From Schaedlerella arabinosiphila (GTDB lineage Bacteria; Bacillota; Clostridia; Lachnospirales; Lachnospiraceae), in assembly GCF_003885045.1 (NCBI RefSeq), contig NZ_RHJS01000002.1, positions 186,001-250,000 on the forward strand: 64,000 nucleotides of DNA, written 5' to 3'. The translations under genes and the position numbers were made by a program. Positions 35,767-43,112 of this stretch are shown here, in pieces (within the stretch, counting starts at the first letter, position 1; every line of letters starts with the position of its first letter). The notes beneath the pieces were generated by a model. It was given only the letters and a program-made list of their open reading frames with translations, was not told where the DNA came from and did no database searches.

Positions 35767-37643
35767 AACCGATCATCTCCTGCATGAGTGCTGTTGGCCC
35801 GCTTCATGGCGGTAGACAGCAGTTCACGGATATAATAGCATTGTTCTTCGCCGGCACAGGCGGAGCCGCTCTGCAGTCCGATATGATAGCCGCGCTCCCC
35901 GGCCTTTTCCTCCATGACGAGACCGATCTGGGTCAGGGCTGCGTTCACCTGCTCCCGTTCCAGCGCTTCCGCGAAGAGCAGATACTGTCCGGCCCCGTTA
36001 TTGCCCACAAACAGCTTGTCGGAGGGGACGAATACGGAAGTCAGGACTCCAACGAAATCCTTGATGATCTGATCCCCGGCTTCGCGGCCCAGACGGGCAT
36101 TTTCCGCCTGCAGGTTGGCCAGCTTAAATACGATACAGGCAAAGCTCTCCGGTATCGGACGGCGGTCCCGGGCCGTAATGAACTGGTCGCATTTCGCACG
36201 GTTGGGAAGTCCGTCCACCTTGTTTGTGAAAGCATAGTATTCGATAAAATCTTCGACCCTGCCGAAAAGCGCCGCGCCGGCACAGCCCAGGGCTCCGAAG
36301 ATCACAACGATCAGGATGGTGAAGATCAGGATCGGAAAACGTTCCGTAACCCGCACGCTGGAAAGCATGGAAATGTTCCGTACACCCAGATATTCGTTGT
36401 ATTCATCGTTAGTCTCATAGTAAATCGTCTGGAGCTTATTGATCTTTTCCGCCAGGCGTTCGATCTTGGCCTGGATCTCATCCTGAACCTCCTGAGGAGA
36501 GCTGGAGGGCGCGCCGGTGAATACATCCAGAATATAGTTATTGTATTCCCGGTCGATCAGGTTCTGCTCGTAGAGGGTGCGGTCTTCGATATACTGCATC
36601 ATCAGCAGGTCGTATTCCGCCGTCCGGTCTACGGGCTCCCAGTCGTCTTCCTCATACTTCCGGTTCCAGTCGTCGTATACGTTGGGCAGCACATAGTTGC
36701 GCAGAGCGCTCTCCCGGGTCTGGTCGATGGTATTCGGATCTGCCTCCGGTGTGTTGGTGGCGCTGAACTCATCCATGGCGTTTTCATAAGAGGAGATGAT
36801 GCCGCGGATTCGTTCCACCTCAAAGGACACCGCGCTGTTGGAAATCTCCAGGTCATTGTTCCTGTTTTTATATTTGTCCAGGAGCAGGCCGCAGTCCTTT
36901 GTGATCTTACCTTCCAGAATCTCGGAAAGGAGCTCGCGGACTTCTACATCCTGGATAAACTCAAATTCATTTTTCAGATCCTGGAAGCTGCGGCCGGTTT
37001 TGCTGGAACGAAAATCCATATCCCATTCTGCCTTGTTGGCCAGATGCTCCGTCATACTTTCCAGGGTTTCATCCATGACCTCGGCCATTTCCAGATAATC
37101 GTAGCCCTTTGTGGAGATGTCGCTGACCGGGTTTGCGGCCAGGCCGGTGTTGACATGGGATTTTCCGTAATAGCTGGCGTATTCCTGCAGCACCTGGTTC
37201 AGGATCTTGCGCGGATACTCCTTGCCGTTTCTGACGCCGCAGTTGAAGGAGACCAGAAACCGGGTCGGTATGAACTCATAATCCTCTTCCCCGTTGTCCA
37301 GCTTGGCCTGCTGGATCAGAAGATCTTCATCTGTGATGATGGGTTCCGCATGGATGTTCATACGGATGTCATCCGTGGTTGCCTCTGAAAACTCAATCCC
37401 AAGCGCCCGCATCGCATCGGAAACCAGGTTGGTGGCGTAGATCTCGGACGGGTCGATGGGGGTATCATCCGGGGAGAGCCCTTCGGCAGCTCTGGAACCG
37501 GTATATTCAATCACTGTGACCGCGGTATACTGCTGGATATACAGCTGGGCGATCAGGTAAAAAGCGATGCCTGCCAGAATGGAAAACCCGGCGATCGCTT
37601 TACGGTATTTTTTTAAATAGCGAAAAACATCTAGTTCTTTCAT
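35763..37643 (-). CDS. Wzz-like chain-length protein fused to a degenerate GGDEF domain
   Basis: 626 aa. First membrane helix (about 18-35), a 400-aa extracellular Wzz-type domain with coiled coil, second helix (about 445-470: FPILIFTILIVVIFGALGCAGAALFG), then a C-terminal cytoplasmic domain of about 155 aa with the GGDEF start signature (KVDGLPNRAKCDQFI). The GGDEF loop itself reads GNNGAGQYLL and the I-site RxxD position reads VPSD, so neither diguanylate cyclase activity nor standard c-di-GMP binding is expected. A Wzz protein would normally end in, or pair with, a tyrosine kinase (CpsD/Wze); none is encoded here. Probably controls polymer length. Overlaps its neighbours by 4 bp on both sides. 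Confidence 0.8.
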   Translation of the reverse strand: MKELDVFRYLKKYRKAIAGFSILAGIAFYLIAQLYIQQYTAVTVIEYTGSRAAEGLSPDDTPIDPSEIYATNLVSDAMRALGIEFSEATTDDIRMNIHAEPIITDEDLLIQQAKLDNGEEDYEFIPTRFLVSFNCGVRNGKEYPRKILNQVLQEYASYYGKSHVNTGLAANPVSDISTKGYDYLEMAEVMDETLESMTEHLANKAEWDMDFRSSKTGRSFQDLKNEFEFIQDVEVRELLSEILEGKITKDCGLLLDKYKNRNNDLEISNSAVSFEVERIRGIISSYENAMDEFSATNTPEADPNTIDQTRESALRNYVLPNVYDDWNRKYEEDDWEPVDRTAEYDLLMMQYIEDRTLYEQNLIDREYNNYILDVFTGAPSSSPQEVQDEIQAKIERLAEKINKLQTIYYETNDEYNEYLGVRNISMLSSVRVTERFPILIFTILIVVIFGALGCAGAALFGRVEDFIEYYAFTNKVDGLPNRAKCDQFITARDRRPIPESFACIVFKLANLQAENARLGREAGDQIIKDFVGVLTSVFVPSDKLFVGNNGAGQYLLFAEALEREQVNAALTQIGLVMEEKAGERGYHIGLQSGSACAGEEQCYYIRELLSTAMKRANSTHAGDDRF

Positions 37644-39085
37644 GACGCGTCCCCCTTCTCTGTTTTTCCGTTTTTCCTGCCAAGTCTCCAGGTTCTATGT
37701 CCGGCTGTGCGGACTTTGCCGCTGTCCTGGCAGAACGGCTCCAATAGCATATTCCCGCCCAGTGCGATGACAAAAAGGAGCGTGAGCAGAAGTGCGTCAA
37801 CGGCGATGCCTGAGGCTGACGGCGAGCTGAAGCATACCTGTATGTAGCCGTCCCGCTTTTCTGCAATATAGGTATCACACAGTGTTCTGCTCTGCTCGGC
37901 CAGATTCAGCAGTTCGTTTTTCAGGCTGTCGATCTGACGGTCTGCTTCCTCATAGGCATTGGAAGGAGCCTGGCTTTTTCCGACCTGCGCGGAGGCGTAG
38001 GTGTTGTGTTCCATTTCCTCGACCAGCTTCGTGGCCTCCGCCAGAAATTCCGTTGCTTCCTCCGCGAAGTAGTCCACGCCGACCTTTGTCCTGGACATGT
38101 AAAATTCCTGTTCCACATCGTAGGTAGGAATCAGAACGAAACGGGTCATAAACGCATCGTAAATATCAATGGCTTCGATGCGTACGTCATGTGCCGCCAT
38201 CTCCTTTAGGCGGGTGTTTTCCAAAAGGTGGTTTGCGTACTGCATCCGGGACTGATAGGTGTCCTTGTTTGTGGAGAGACCTTTCTCCAGAATAAAAGCT
38301 CCGTAGCGTTCCAGCTCGATATTGATGTAATTTTCAATTTTCTGGTACAGGGAGGAGAAGGTTTCCTGATCTTTCTCCGCACGGAAGCTGCTGCTCTCGC
38401 TGCTGTAGCCGGGGAGATAGTCTCTGACCTTTGTGGCCTGCATCTGCAGATAATCCTTTACGTCCAGGTATTCCATTCCCTCCAGATCCTCAAAGGAGAG
38501 ATCCAGCACACTGTCATTTTCCGCGTAATTGAGGGTAAAATCTTCCCGGTATACGTCTGCCAGAAAGTTCAGGACCGTCTGGGGCTTCGTATGGTGGAGG
38601 GATACGCGTTCCGAGCAGTGAATCCAGTATTCCGTTGAAATTTTCAGATCGGATTCCTGGGAAACATCCAGTTTTTCCGAATCCAGGGGAGTGGATATGG
38701 ACAGATAATCGGACAACTGCTCCGGACTCATCTTCAAATTGCCGCGCTGAATGACTTTTTCAAGGATGTGTTCGGACAGGATATTGGATTCGTTGAATCT
38801 GGTGGCGTTGGGGTTCTGCCCCCGCGCCGCCTCCTCGTAGTTGAAGATCATCAGCATGCCGGGAGTCCAGAGCTCAGTCAGCAGGCGTCCGATGAAGTAA
38901 AGCAGAAAGAAGAGCGCTCCAAATAAAGCGAGCTGTCTTTTCTTTTTGGCCAGGGAGCCAACGCCGTTTTTAAGCCCTGAGATCTGCAGCTTCGATTTCG
39001 CTCTCAGGAAACGCCAGCCCAGAGATATGTACAGAAGAAGCATACACAGCATCAAAACAGGTTTTACCATACTTAACAGAATCAT
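37640..39085 (-). CDS. Wzz-like chain-length / polysaccharide export protein
   Basis: 481 aa. Helix near the N-terminus (5-23), another at about 49-67 (LALFGALFFLLYFIGRLLTELW), a long extracellular helical domain (about 70-430), and a C-terminal helix (about 440-462) with a short basic tail. The topology matches Wzz/polysaccharide copolymerases, and it shares the style of its downstream partner without the GGDEF-like domain. The two may form a hetero-oligomer. ATG 39085 follows AAAGGAG. No proline-rich Wzz signature was recognised, so the family call rests on topology and context. Confidence 0.65.
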   Translation of the reverse strand: MILLSMVKPVLMLCMLLLYISLGWRFLRAKSKLQISGLKNGVGSLAKKKRQLALFGALFFLLYFIGRLLTELWTPGMLMIFNYEEAARGQNPNATRFNESNILSEHILEKVIQRGNLKMSPEQLSDYLSISTPLDSEKLDVSQESDLKISTEYWIHCSERVSLHHTKPQTVLNFLADVYREDFTLNYAENDSVLDLSFEDLEGMEYLDVKDYLQMQATKVRDYLPGYSSESSSFRAEKDQETFSSLYQKIENYINIELERYGAFILEKGLSTNKDTYQSRMQYANHLLENTRLKEMAAHDVRIEAIDIYDAFMTRFVLIPTYDVEQEFYMSRTKVGVDYFAEEATEFLAEATKLVEEMEHNTYASAQVGKSQAPSNAYEEADRQIDSLKNELLNLAEQSRTLCDTYIAEKRDGYIQVCFSSPSASGIAVDALLLTLLFVIALGGNMLLEPFCQDSGKVRTAGHRTWRLGRKNGKTEKGDAS

Positions 39086-39103
39086 ATTGTATTCACTCCT
39101 TTA

Positions 39104-40030
39104 CTATTTCTGCGGAACATCCGGTTCCTTGCGGATGTTGATGTCGATGACCGCCAGCTCGGGTCTGTTGTTGATCCGGGGAAATCCACTGTGCCCGCCC
39201 ATCCCTCTCGAAACAAAGATGGTACTGTCCGTCAGCCGGTACATTCCGCCGCTGTATTTTGGAAAAAGGCCGGTATCTCCGTGGAAGAGCCCGCCGATCA
39301 CGGGAAGGCGTACCAGCCCGCCGTGGAAGTGCCCGCAGACTCCTAAGTCTATCTCCGTGTCAGCCAGATGCTCATAGTAGAGCGTAGGGTAGTGGGAGAT
39401 CAGCAGCTTAAATTCCTCGCTTTTTTCATACTCTTTGATAAATTCCTCTCCGTATTCCTCATATCCCTCCGGAGCCGTGGTCAGCCCGCCGATCAGGAAC
39501 GGTGTCTTGTGGATTGTGACCGATTCGGCACGATTGATCAGGACGTGGACGCCTTTTTCAGCAAGCATCTCTTCAAGGGGAATCCCTTTTTCATAGAGCA
39601 GATGGCTTTCGTGGTTGCCGGGGCCATAGTAGACAGGGGCGATCTTGAGCAGCTCATCGCACAGGTTCATCAGGATCTCCAGATTGTCGTCGTCTGAATT
39701 GACCATGTCTCCCGCGATCACGATCAGGTCTGGCATCAGGGCGTTGATCTGTTCTGTCAGCTCTGAGTTGCCTTTGCCAAACTCATGGTTATGCAGATCC
39801 GACAGAACCACCAGGCGGGTATTTTCCGAGCCTCTTATTTTGGGGGAGTGCAGGTGGTAAAATGTGACCTCCAGCTCGTCGGAAAGCAGATAGCGTCCCC
39901 CCAGAACCAATATGGCGGCAGCGAGGAGCAGGAATAAAAACGCCCATTTTCGGCGTTTTTTGGTACCTCCCTGAACTGCCGCTGAGTCAGCCGGGCTGAC
40001 TTCTTGATTTTTTTTGTTTTTCTTTCGCAT
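39104..40030 (-). CDS. membrane-anchored calcineurin-like phosphoesterase
   Basis: 308 aa. One N-terminal helix (about 28-47) and an extracellular metallophosphoesterase domain with all metal motifs: LSDLHNHEFG, IAGDMVNSDDD, GPGNHES, ISHYP, GHFHGG. Similar to YkuE/YaeI-type enzymes that act on membrane lipids such as UDP-diacylglucosamine analogues. It is the first gene of the left polysaccharide cluster, 18 bp ahead of the Wzz-like gene, so a role in lipid-carrier recycling or in polymer modification is possible (inference). ATG 40030 follows AGAGGAGGGACT, directly after the shared leader element at 40038-40072. Confidence 0.9.
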   Translation of the reverse strand: MRKKNKKNQEVSPADSAAVQGGTKKRRKWAFLFLLLAAAILVLGGRYLLSDELEVTFYHLHSPKIRGSENTRLVVLSDLHNHEFGKGNSELTEQINALMPDLIVIAGDMVNSDDDNLEILMNLCDELLKIAPVYYGPGNHESHLLYEKGIPLEEMLAEKGVHVLINRAESVTIHKTPFLIGGLTTAPEGYEEYGEEFIKEYEKSEEFKLLISHYPTLYYEHLADTEIDLGVCGHFHGGLVRLPVIGGLFHGDTGLFPKYSGGMYRLTDSTIFVSRGMGGHSGFPRINNRPELAVIDINIRKEPDVPQK

Positions 40031-40037
40031 AGTCCCT

Positions 40038-40072
40038 CCTCTTTGACGGAATTACAAAATCCGCATTTTGTT
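40038..40072 (-). promoter_or_regulatory. shared leader element, left copy
   Basis: Read on the minus strand (toward the Wzx/Wzy cluster) it starts AACAAAATGCGGATTTTG and continues TAATTCCGTCAAAGAGG, ending in the ribosome site of the phosphoesterase gene. 28 of 35 positions match the element at 43037-43071 upstream of the Pel cluster, in the same sense relative to transcription. The core 17 bp (40055-40071) is a perfect inverted repeat of 43038-43054. It can fold as CGGA.TT / AATTCCG. Possible antitermination RNA, operator or recombination site. Confidence 0.6.
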
Positions 40073-40344
40073 TGAGAAGCGGGCCAGGAGAACATCTTTT
40101 AGCGGACACATCCGCCATACGGCAGAAAAATAAAGTTTGAATCATAAAACATGGATTGAATAACCTGATTTAGCCGAAAAAAAAGACTGTGAAACACAAA
40201 GATGGGTATAAAGAAACAGGAACATAAGCAAAGCATATGTCCGTTTTTACTCTGATATATTGCATCGTGTCGAAAAACCACCGTGAAAATGTGCGAACCA
40301 TAAAGCTGTCTCTACAACATGAAATGCTGCGTTGTTTAGGGACT
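40073..40344. other. intergenic region between phosphoesterase and recombinase 1
   Basis: 272 bp, no ORF of note and no strong promoter toward the left cluster that I can see. On the minus strand there is a small hairpin (GCGGA-TGTG-TCCGC at about 40101-40114) that repeats the GCGGA motif of the shared element, and a run of nine T (about 40177-40185) without a convincing stem before it. Transcription of the left cluster may therefore depend on read-through from recombinase 1. Confidence 0.5.
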
Positions 40345-41187
40345 CTAACTGATCAATCTCAGACTTTCCAACTGCCGGGCATGCTCCGTGCCGGTAGTGA
40401 CTAGATAGATCCGGGTTGTGTCTATACTGCTGTGCCCCAGTACATCCGCCAGGCGCACGATATCTTTACATGCGTTATAAAAGCTTGCCGCGAAGAGATG
40501 CCGGAGATTGTGTGGAAAAACCTTTGAGGCTTCCACCCCGGCAGATGCGCACAGCGCTTTCATTTCCTTCCAGATCTGATTTCTTGACAAAGCGTTTCCG
40601 TTTTTTGCAATAAAAATCCGCCCCTTCTTAATACCATGCTTTTGCGCATATTTCCTCAATTTTCGGCAAAGCTTACCGGGCAGCAGGATTGTCCGGATTT
40701 TTCCTTTCAGGGAGATATCCGTTCGTCCATTACATACAGCTTCTACGGTAATGTATTGTACCTCTGAAACGCGGATGCCTGTGCTGCAGATTGTTTCCAT
40801 CAGCAGACACAGACGCTTTTTTCCCTGCATCTGGGCGGTGTGCAGAAGCTTCATATACTCTTTCCGGTCCAGCTCTTTTGCCTGCTCCCGGAACATTTTA
40901 CGCTGAATGTGAAGAAATTTTACCCGGCATTCTTCCCAGCCCATAAATCGGAAAAATCCGTTTATAGCTGAAAGCATCGAATTGATCGTAACGGGGACAT
41001 ACGACATGCCCGCCAGATATTCTTTCCAGCCGGCGGCATTTTCTCTGCTCACTTCTCTCTTATCAAGCCAGGAAAAAAATGCCTTTATATCGCGCAGATA
41101 TTTTTCGATTGTCCCATCGCTGCGTTCCTCGCGGCGGAGATACTCTTTATAACTGTTGATATCCTCATTTGTCATCTGATAGTTCAT
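40345..41187 (-). CDS. tyrosine recombinase 1 (XerC/D-like)
   Basis: 280 aa. N-terminal SAM-like core-binding domain (ITINSMLSAINGFFRFMGW) and a complete catalytic domain: Arg in CSTGIRVSEVQYI, the HNLRHLFAASFY box (His-x-x-Arg), GHSSIDTTRIYL with the second His and the nucleophilic Tyr. Small Xer-type without an arm-binding domain, like the invertases that flip promoters in Bacteroides and Clostridia. ATG 41187 follows AAGGAGGATATC. It lies between the left polysaccharide cluster and the invertible segment, and is transcribed toward the cluster. Confidence 0.93.
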   Translation of the reverse strand: MNYQMTNEDINSYKEYLRREERSDGTIEKYLRDIKAFFSWLDKREVSRENAAGWKEYLAGMSYVPVTINSMLSAINGFFRFMGWEECRVKFLHIQRKMFREQAKELDRKEYMKLLHTAQMQGKKRLCLLMETICSTGIRVSEVQYITVEAVCNGRTDISLKGKIRTILLPGKLCRKLRKYAQKHGIKKGRIFIAKNGNALSRNQIWKEMKALCASAGVEASKVFPHNLRHLFAASFYNACKDIVRLADVLGHSSIDTTRIYLVTTGTEHARQLESLRLIS

Positions 41188-41311
41188 GATATCCTCCTTT
41201 TTGTTTTCTCTTTGGATGCCTCGCACACCTGTATTTATCTTAACACGAAATATATGGCCGGAAAAGCCAGGAAGGAAGAATCTATATGCTCATTCTTCCC
41301 CGTAAAGAAAA
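41188..41311 (-). other. 5' leader of recombinase 1
   Basis: 124 bp between the left recombination site and the recombinase 1 start codon. Besides the ribosome site it has no recognisable structure; a TAAGAT is present on the minus strand but without a fitting -35, so the main promoter is taken to be the one inside the invertible segment. Confidence 0.4.
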
Positions 41312-41338
41312 TGTCGCAGAGTGTCCTACTCTGCGACA
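41312..41338 (+). repeat. recombination site, left inverted copy (attL-like)
   Basis: Perfect 11-bp arms TGTCGCAGAGT (41312-41322) and ACTCTGCGACA (41328-41338) flank an asymmetric GTCCT core. This is the layout of a tyrosine recombinase site: two inverted binding arms and a directional crossover (5 bp, or 7 bp if the arms are taken as 10 bp). The right copy at 42766-42792 is its inverse with 24/27 identity, including 17 contiguous identical bases over the core. A hairpin terminator is unlikely because no T run follows on either strand. Confidence 0.8.
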
Positions 41339-41363
41339 TATTTCCGCCCTTGATATTGAGTAA

Positions 41364-41392
41364 ATATTAACACGTTTTGTACATATTTTCAA
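41364..41392 (-). promoter_or_regulatory. outward-facing promoter inside the invertible segment
   Basis: Minus strand: TTGAAA (41392-41387), exactly 17 bp, TAATAT (41369-41364). Transcription would start near 41357, cross the left site 20 or so bases later, and run into recombinase 1 and possibly on to the Wzx/Wzy cluster. No comparable promoter lies just inside the right site. After inversion the same promoter would face the 52-codon gene and the Pel cluster. Confidence 0.7.
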
Positions 41393-41580
41393 TACTAATC
41401 TATGAGATTAGCAGGATTTAACATGTGCCTAAAAAGAAAAAATAAAAAAAAGAAACATTTTTTTGCAAAGACTGAGCCTTTCGCAGTCGGTTAAACAGTC
41501 ATTATCTTATATGATAATAATGTAAAATCTTCTGGATTTTATTGGCACTATGGACAGAGTGAAATATAGGAGGTACTTAC

Positions 41581-42732
41581 ATGGCAAAAGGCGAAAATAT
41601 TTTCAAGAGGAAGGACGGGCGCTGGGAAGCGCGGTACATCAGATCCAGGGAGGAGGACGGCAGGATCAAATATGGATTCTGTTACGGAAAAACCTATGTG
41701 GAAGCGAAAGCAAGGGTGACGGAGGCAAAGGCAAAGCTGTTGAACGAAGCGAACCTGGATTCTGTCCTCAATAAGGAAAAATTTTCCTCTTACTGCGACT
41801 GCTGGCTGGATCTGAGAAGCACACAATTAAAAACTTCCAGTTACGTGAAATATCAAAACGGCATTGAAAAACACGTCAAACCTTATTTGGGAGAACTGTA
41901 TTTAAAGGATATTACTACCGAAAAAATCTCTGCTTTTTCGCAGCATTTGCTGAATGAAAAGAAGCTATCCATCAAATCTGTACGTGATATTCTGACATTT
42001 GTTCGTTCCATTCTTTCTTACATAAACAGGCAGATTGACGGTGAACTTTCTCATGTCGAGGTCATTTATCCCCGAGAGTCTCCCAAGACCATACGTGTAT
42101 TGACTGAGCAGGAAGAATCCGAACTTATCTTGTATCTGGCAGAAGGGATGAATGCAGGAAAATTTGCGGTGTATCTGGCGCTCCGCACCGGAATGCGGAT
42201 CGGGGAAATCTGCGCGCTGCGCTGGAAGGACATTTCATTTGCAGACGAGACGATTCATGTCGGCAATACCGTCCAGCGTATTAAAAATATTGGAGCTCAG
42301 GGCGACTCAAAAACCGTGTTGATGATCGGATCGCCCAAAAGTGATAAATCCAGGAGGACTATACCTCTGATGCCGGATATTGCGGCGCTGTGCAGGAAGT
42401 TTTATCGCGGGAATCCGGAATGCTTTGTACTGACAGGGAAAGAAAGCTGCATGGAACCCCGGAAACTGCAGAGATATCTGAAAAGCTACACAAAAGAATG
42501 CGACATTCAGGACATTCATTTTCACACCCTCCGGCATACGTTTGCGACCCGGTGCGTAGAGGTTGGCTTTGATGTGAAAACGCTGAGCGAGGTTCTCGGA
42601 CACGCAAGTATCTCAGTCACATTGGAACGCTATGTGCATCCCAATTTAAACCTCAAAAGGGAAAATATGAGACGTTTGAAAATTGTGGACTGCTTTTCTT
42701 CTGAACAGTCAGATACAGCAGTAAATCAGTAA
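41581..42732 (+). CDS. tyrosine recombinase 2 (Tn916 integrase-like) inside the invertible segment
   Basis: 383 aa. N-terminal arm-binding domain of the Tn916/AP2-like type (IFKRKDGRWEARYIRSREEDGRIKYGFCYGKTYVEAKARVTEAKAKL), SAM-like core-binding domain (about 65-160), then the catalytic domain: Arg in RTGMRIGEICALRW, HTLRHTFATRC, GHASISVTLERYVHP with the nucleophilic Tyr. All catalytic residues are intact. ATG 41581 follows a perfect AGGAGG (TAGGAGGTACTTAC). It is not accompanied by an excisionase or conjugation genes, so this is not a normal integrative element. It is bounded by the inverted sites at 41312 and 42766, so it can probably invert its own gene. Confidence 0.93.
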   Translation: MAKGENIFKRKDGRWEARYIRSREEDGRIKYGFCYGKTYVEAKARVTEAKAKLLNEANLDSVLNKEKFSSYCDCWLDLRSTQLKTSSYVKYQNGIEKHVKPYLGELYLKDITTEKISAFSQHLLNEKKLSIKSVRDILTFVRSILSYINRQIDGELSHVEVIYPRESPKTIRVLTEQEESELILYLAEGMNAGKFAVYLALRTGMRIGEICALRWKDISFADETIHVGNTVQRIKNIGAQGDSKTVLMIGSPKSDKSRRTIPLMPDIAALCRKFYRGNPECFVLTGKESCMEPRKLQRYLKSYTKECDIQDIHFHTLRHTFATRCVEVGFDVKTLSEVLGHASISVTLERYVHPNLNLKRENMRRLKIVDCFSSEQSDTAVNQ

Positions 42733-42765
42733 AGGGGTCTGCCCGGCATACATTTTTTTCATCAT

Positions 42766-42792
42766 TATCGCAGAGTAGGACACTTTGCGGCA
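42766..42792 (-). repeat. recombination site, right inverted copy
   Basis: On the plus strand: arm TATCGCAGAGT, core AGGAC, arm ACTTTGCGGCA; the core is the reverse complement of the left core (GTCCT), so the two sites are in inverted orientation about 1454 bp apart (centre to centre). Three mismatches with the left site lie in the arms. Located 33 bp past the recombinase 2 stop codon. Confidence 0.8.
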
Positions 42793-42841
42793 GTCAGGAT
42801 TTCTGCCTGAAATTCTACTTTCCAGGGAGGTTGGCGGAACG

Positions 42842-43000
42842 ATGACGGGCAGAAAATGGAGTGAAAATAAAGAGTCAGAACCAAGGCTCAGTCTGGAAAA
42901 GGCGGAAGAGATTTTAAGAAATGTATACCGGGCAGCCGGTGCTGCTCCGCCTGAGAATTGCTCTGAGATCCTCCGGCGGGGAAGTGAAAAGACTTTTTAA
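42842..43000 (+). CDS. 52-aa hypothetical protein between switch and Pel leader
   Basis: Small charged protein (MTGRKWSENKESEPRLSLEK..., about one third Lys/Arg/Glu), predicted mostly helical (LSLEKAEEILRNVYRAAG). ATG 42842 follows CAGGGAGG with an 11-bp spacing. I do not recognise it. It would be the first gene transcribed by the invertible promoter in the inverted state, the mirror position of recombinase 1. It could be a recombination directionality factor, a regulator, or not a real gene. Confidence 0.45.
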   Translation: MTGRKWSENKESEPRLSLEKAEEILRNVYRAAGAAPPENCSEILRRGSEKTF

Positions 43001-43036
43001 TTTTAAAAGAGAATGATGCCTGAATTACAGATATGT

Positions 43037-43071
43037 AACAAAATGCGGATTTTGCCAATCCGCCGAAGCGG
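43037..43071 (+). promoter_or_regulatory. shared leader element, right copy
   Basis: Reads AACAAAATGCGGATTTTG then CCAATCCGCCGAAGCGG. It folds as a clean hairpin, GCGGATT (43045-43051) with AATCCGC (43057-43063), loop TTGCC. It mirrors the element at 40038-40072, both lying just upstream of the first gene of a polysaccharide cluster. Confidence 0.6.
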
Positions 43072-43112
43072 TGTTTCTTCAAACGCAGATACAAGTATGT
43101 GAGGGGGAATAT

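Noticed and set aside
35727..37388. Plus-strand open frame of 553 codons opposite the Wzz-GGDEF gene
   Set aside because: It is antisense to a gene with clear domains and overlapping operon junctions, and it lacks a ribosome site.
41312..41338. The perfect hairpin as a transcription terminator
   Set aside because: No T run follows on either strand, and an inverted near-copy lies across the recombinase gene; a recombination site explains it better.
41188..42840. Tn916-like integrative element or prophage
   Set aside because: The integrase has no excisionase, relaxase, replication or structural genes around it; the flanking sites are inverted, not direct, so inversion rather than excision is predicted.
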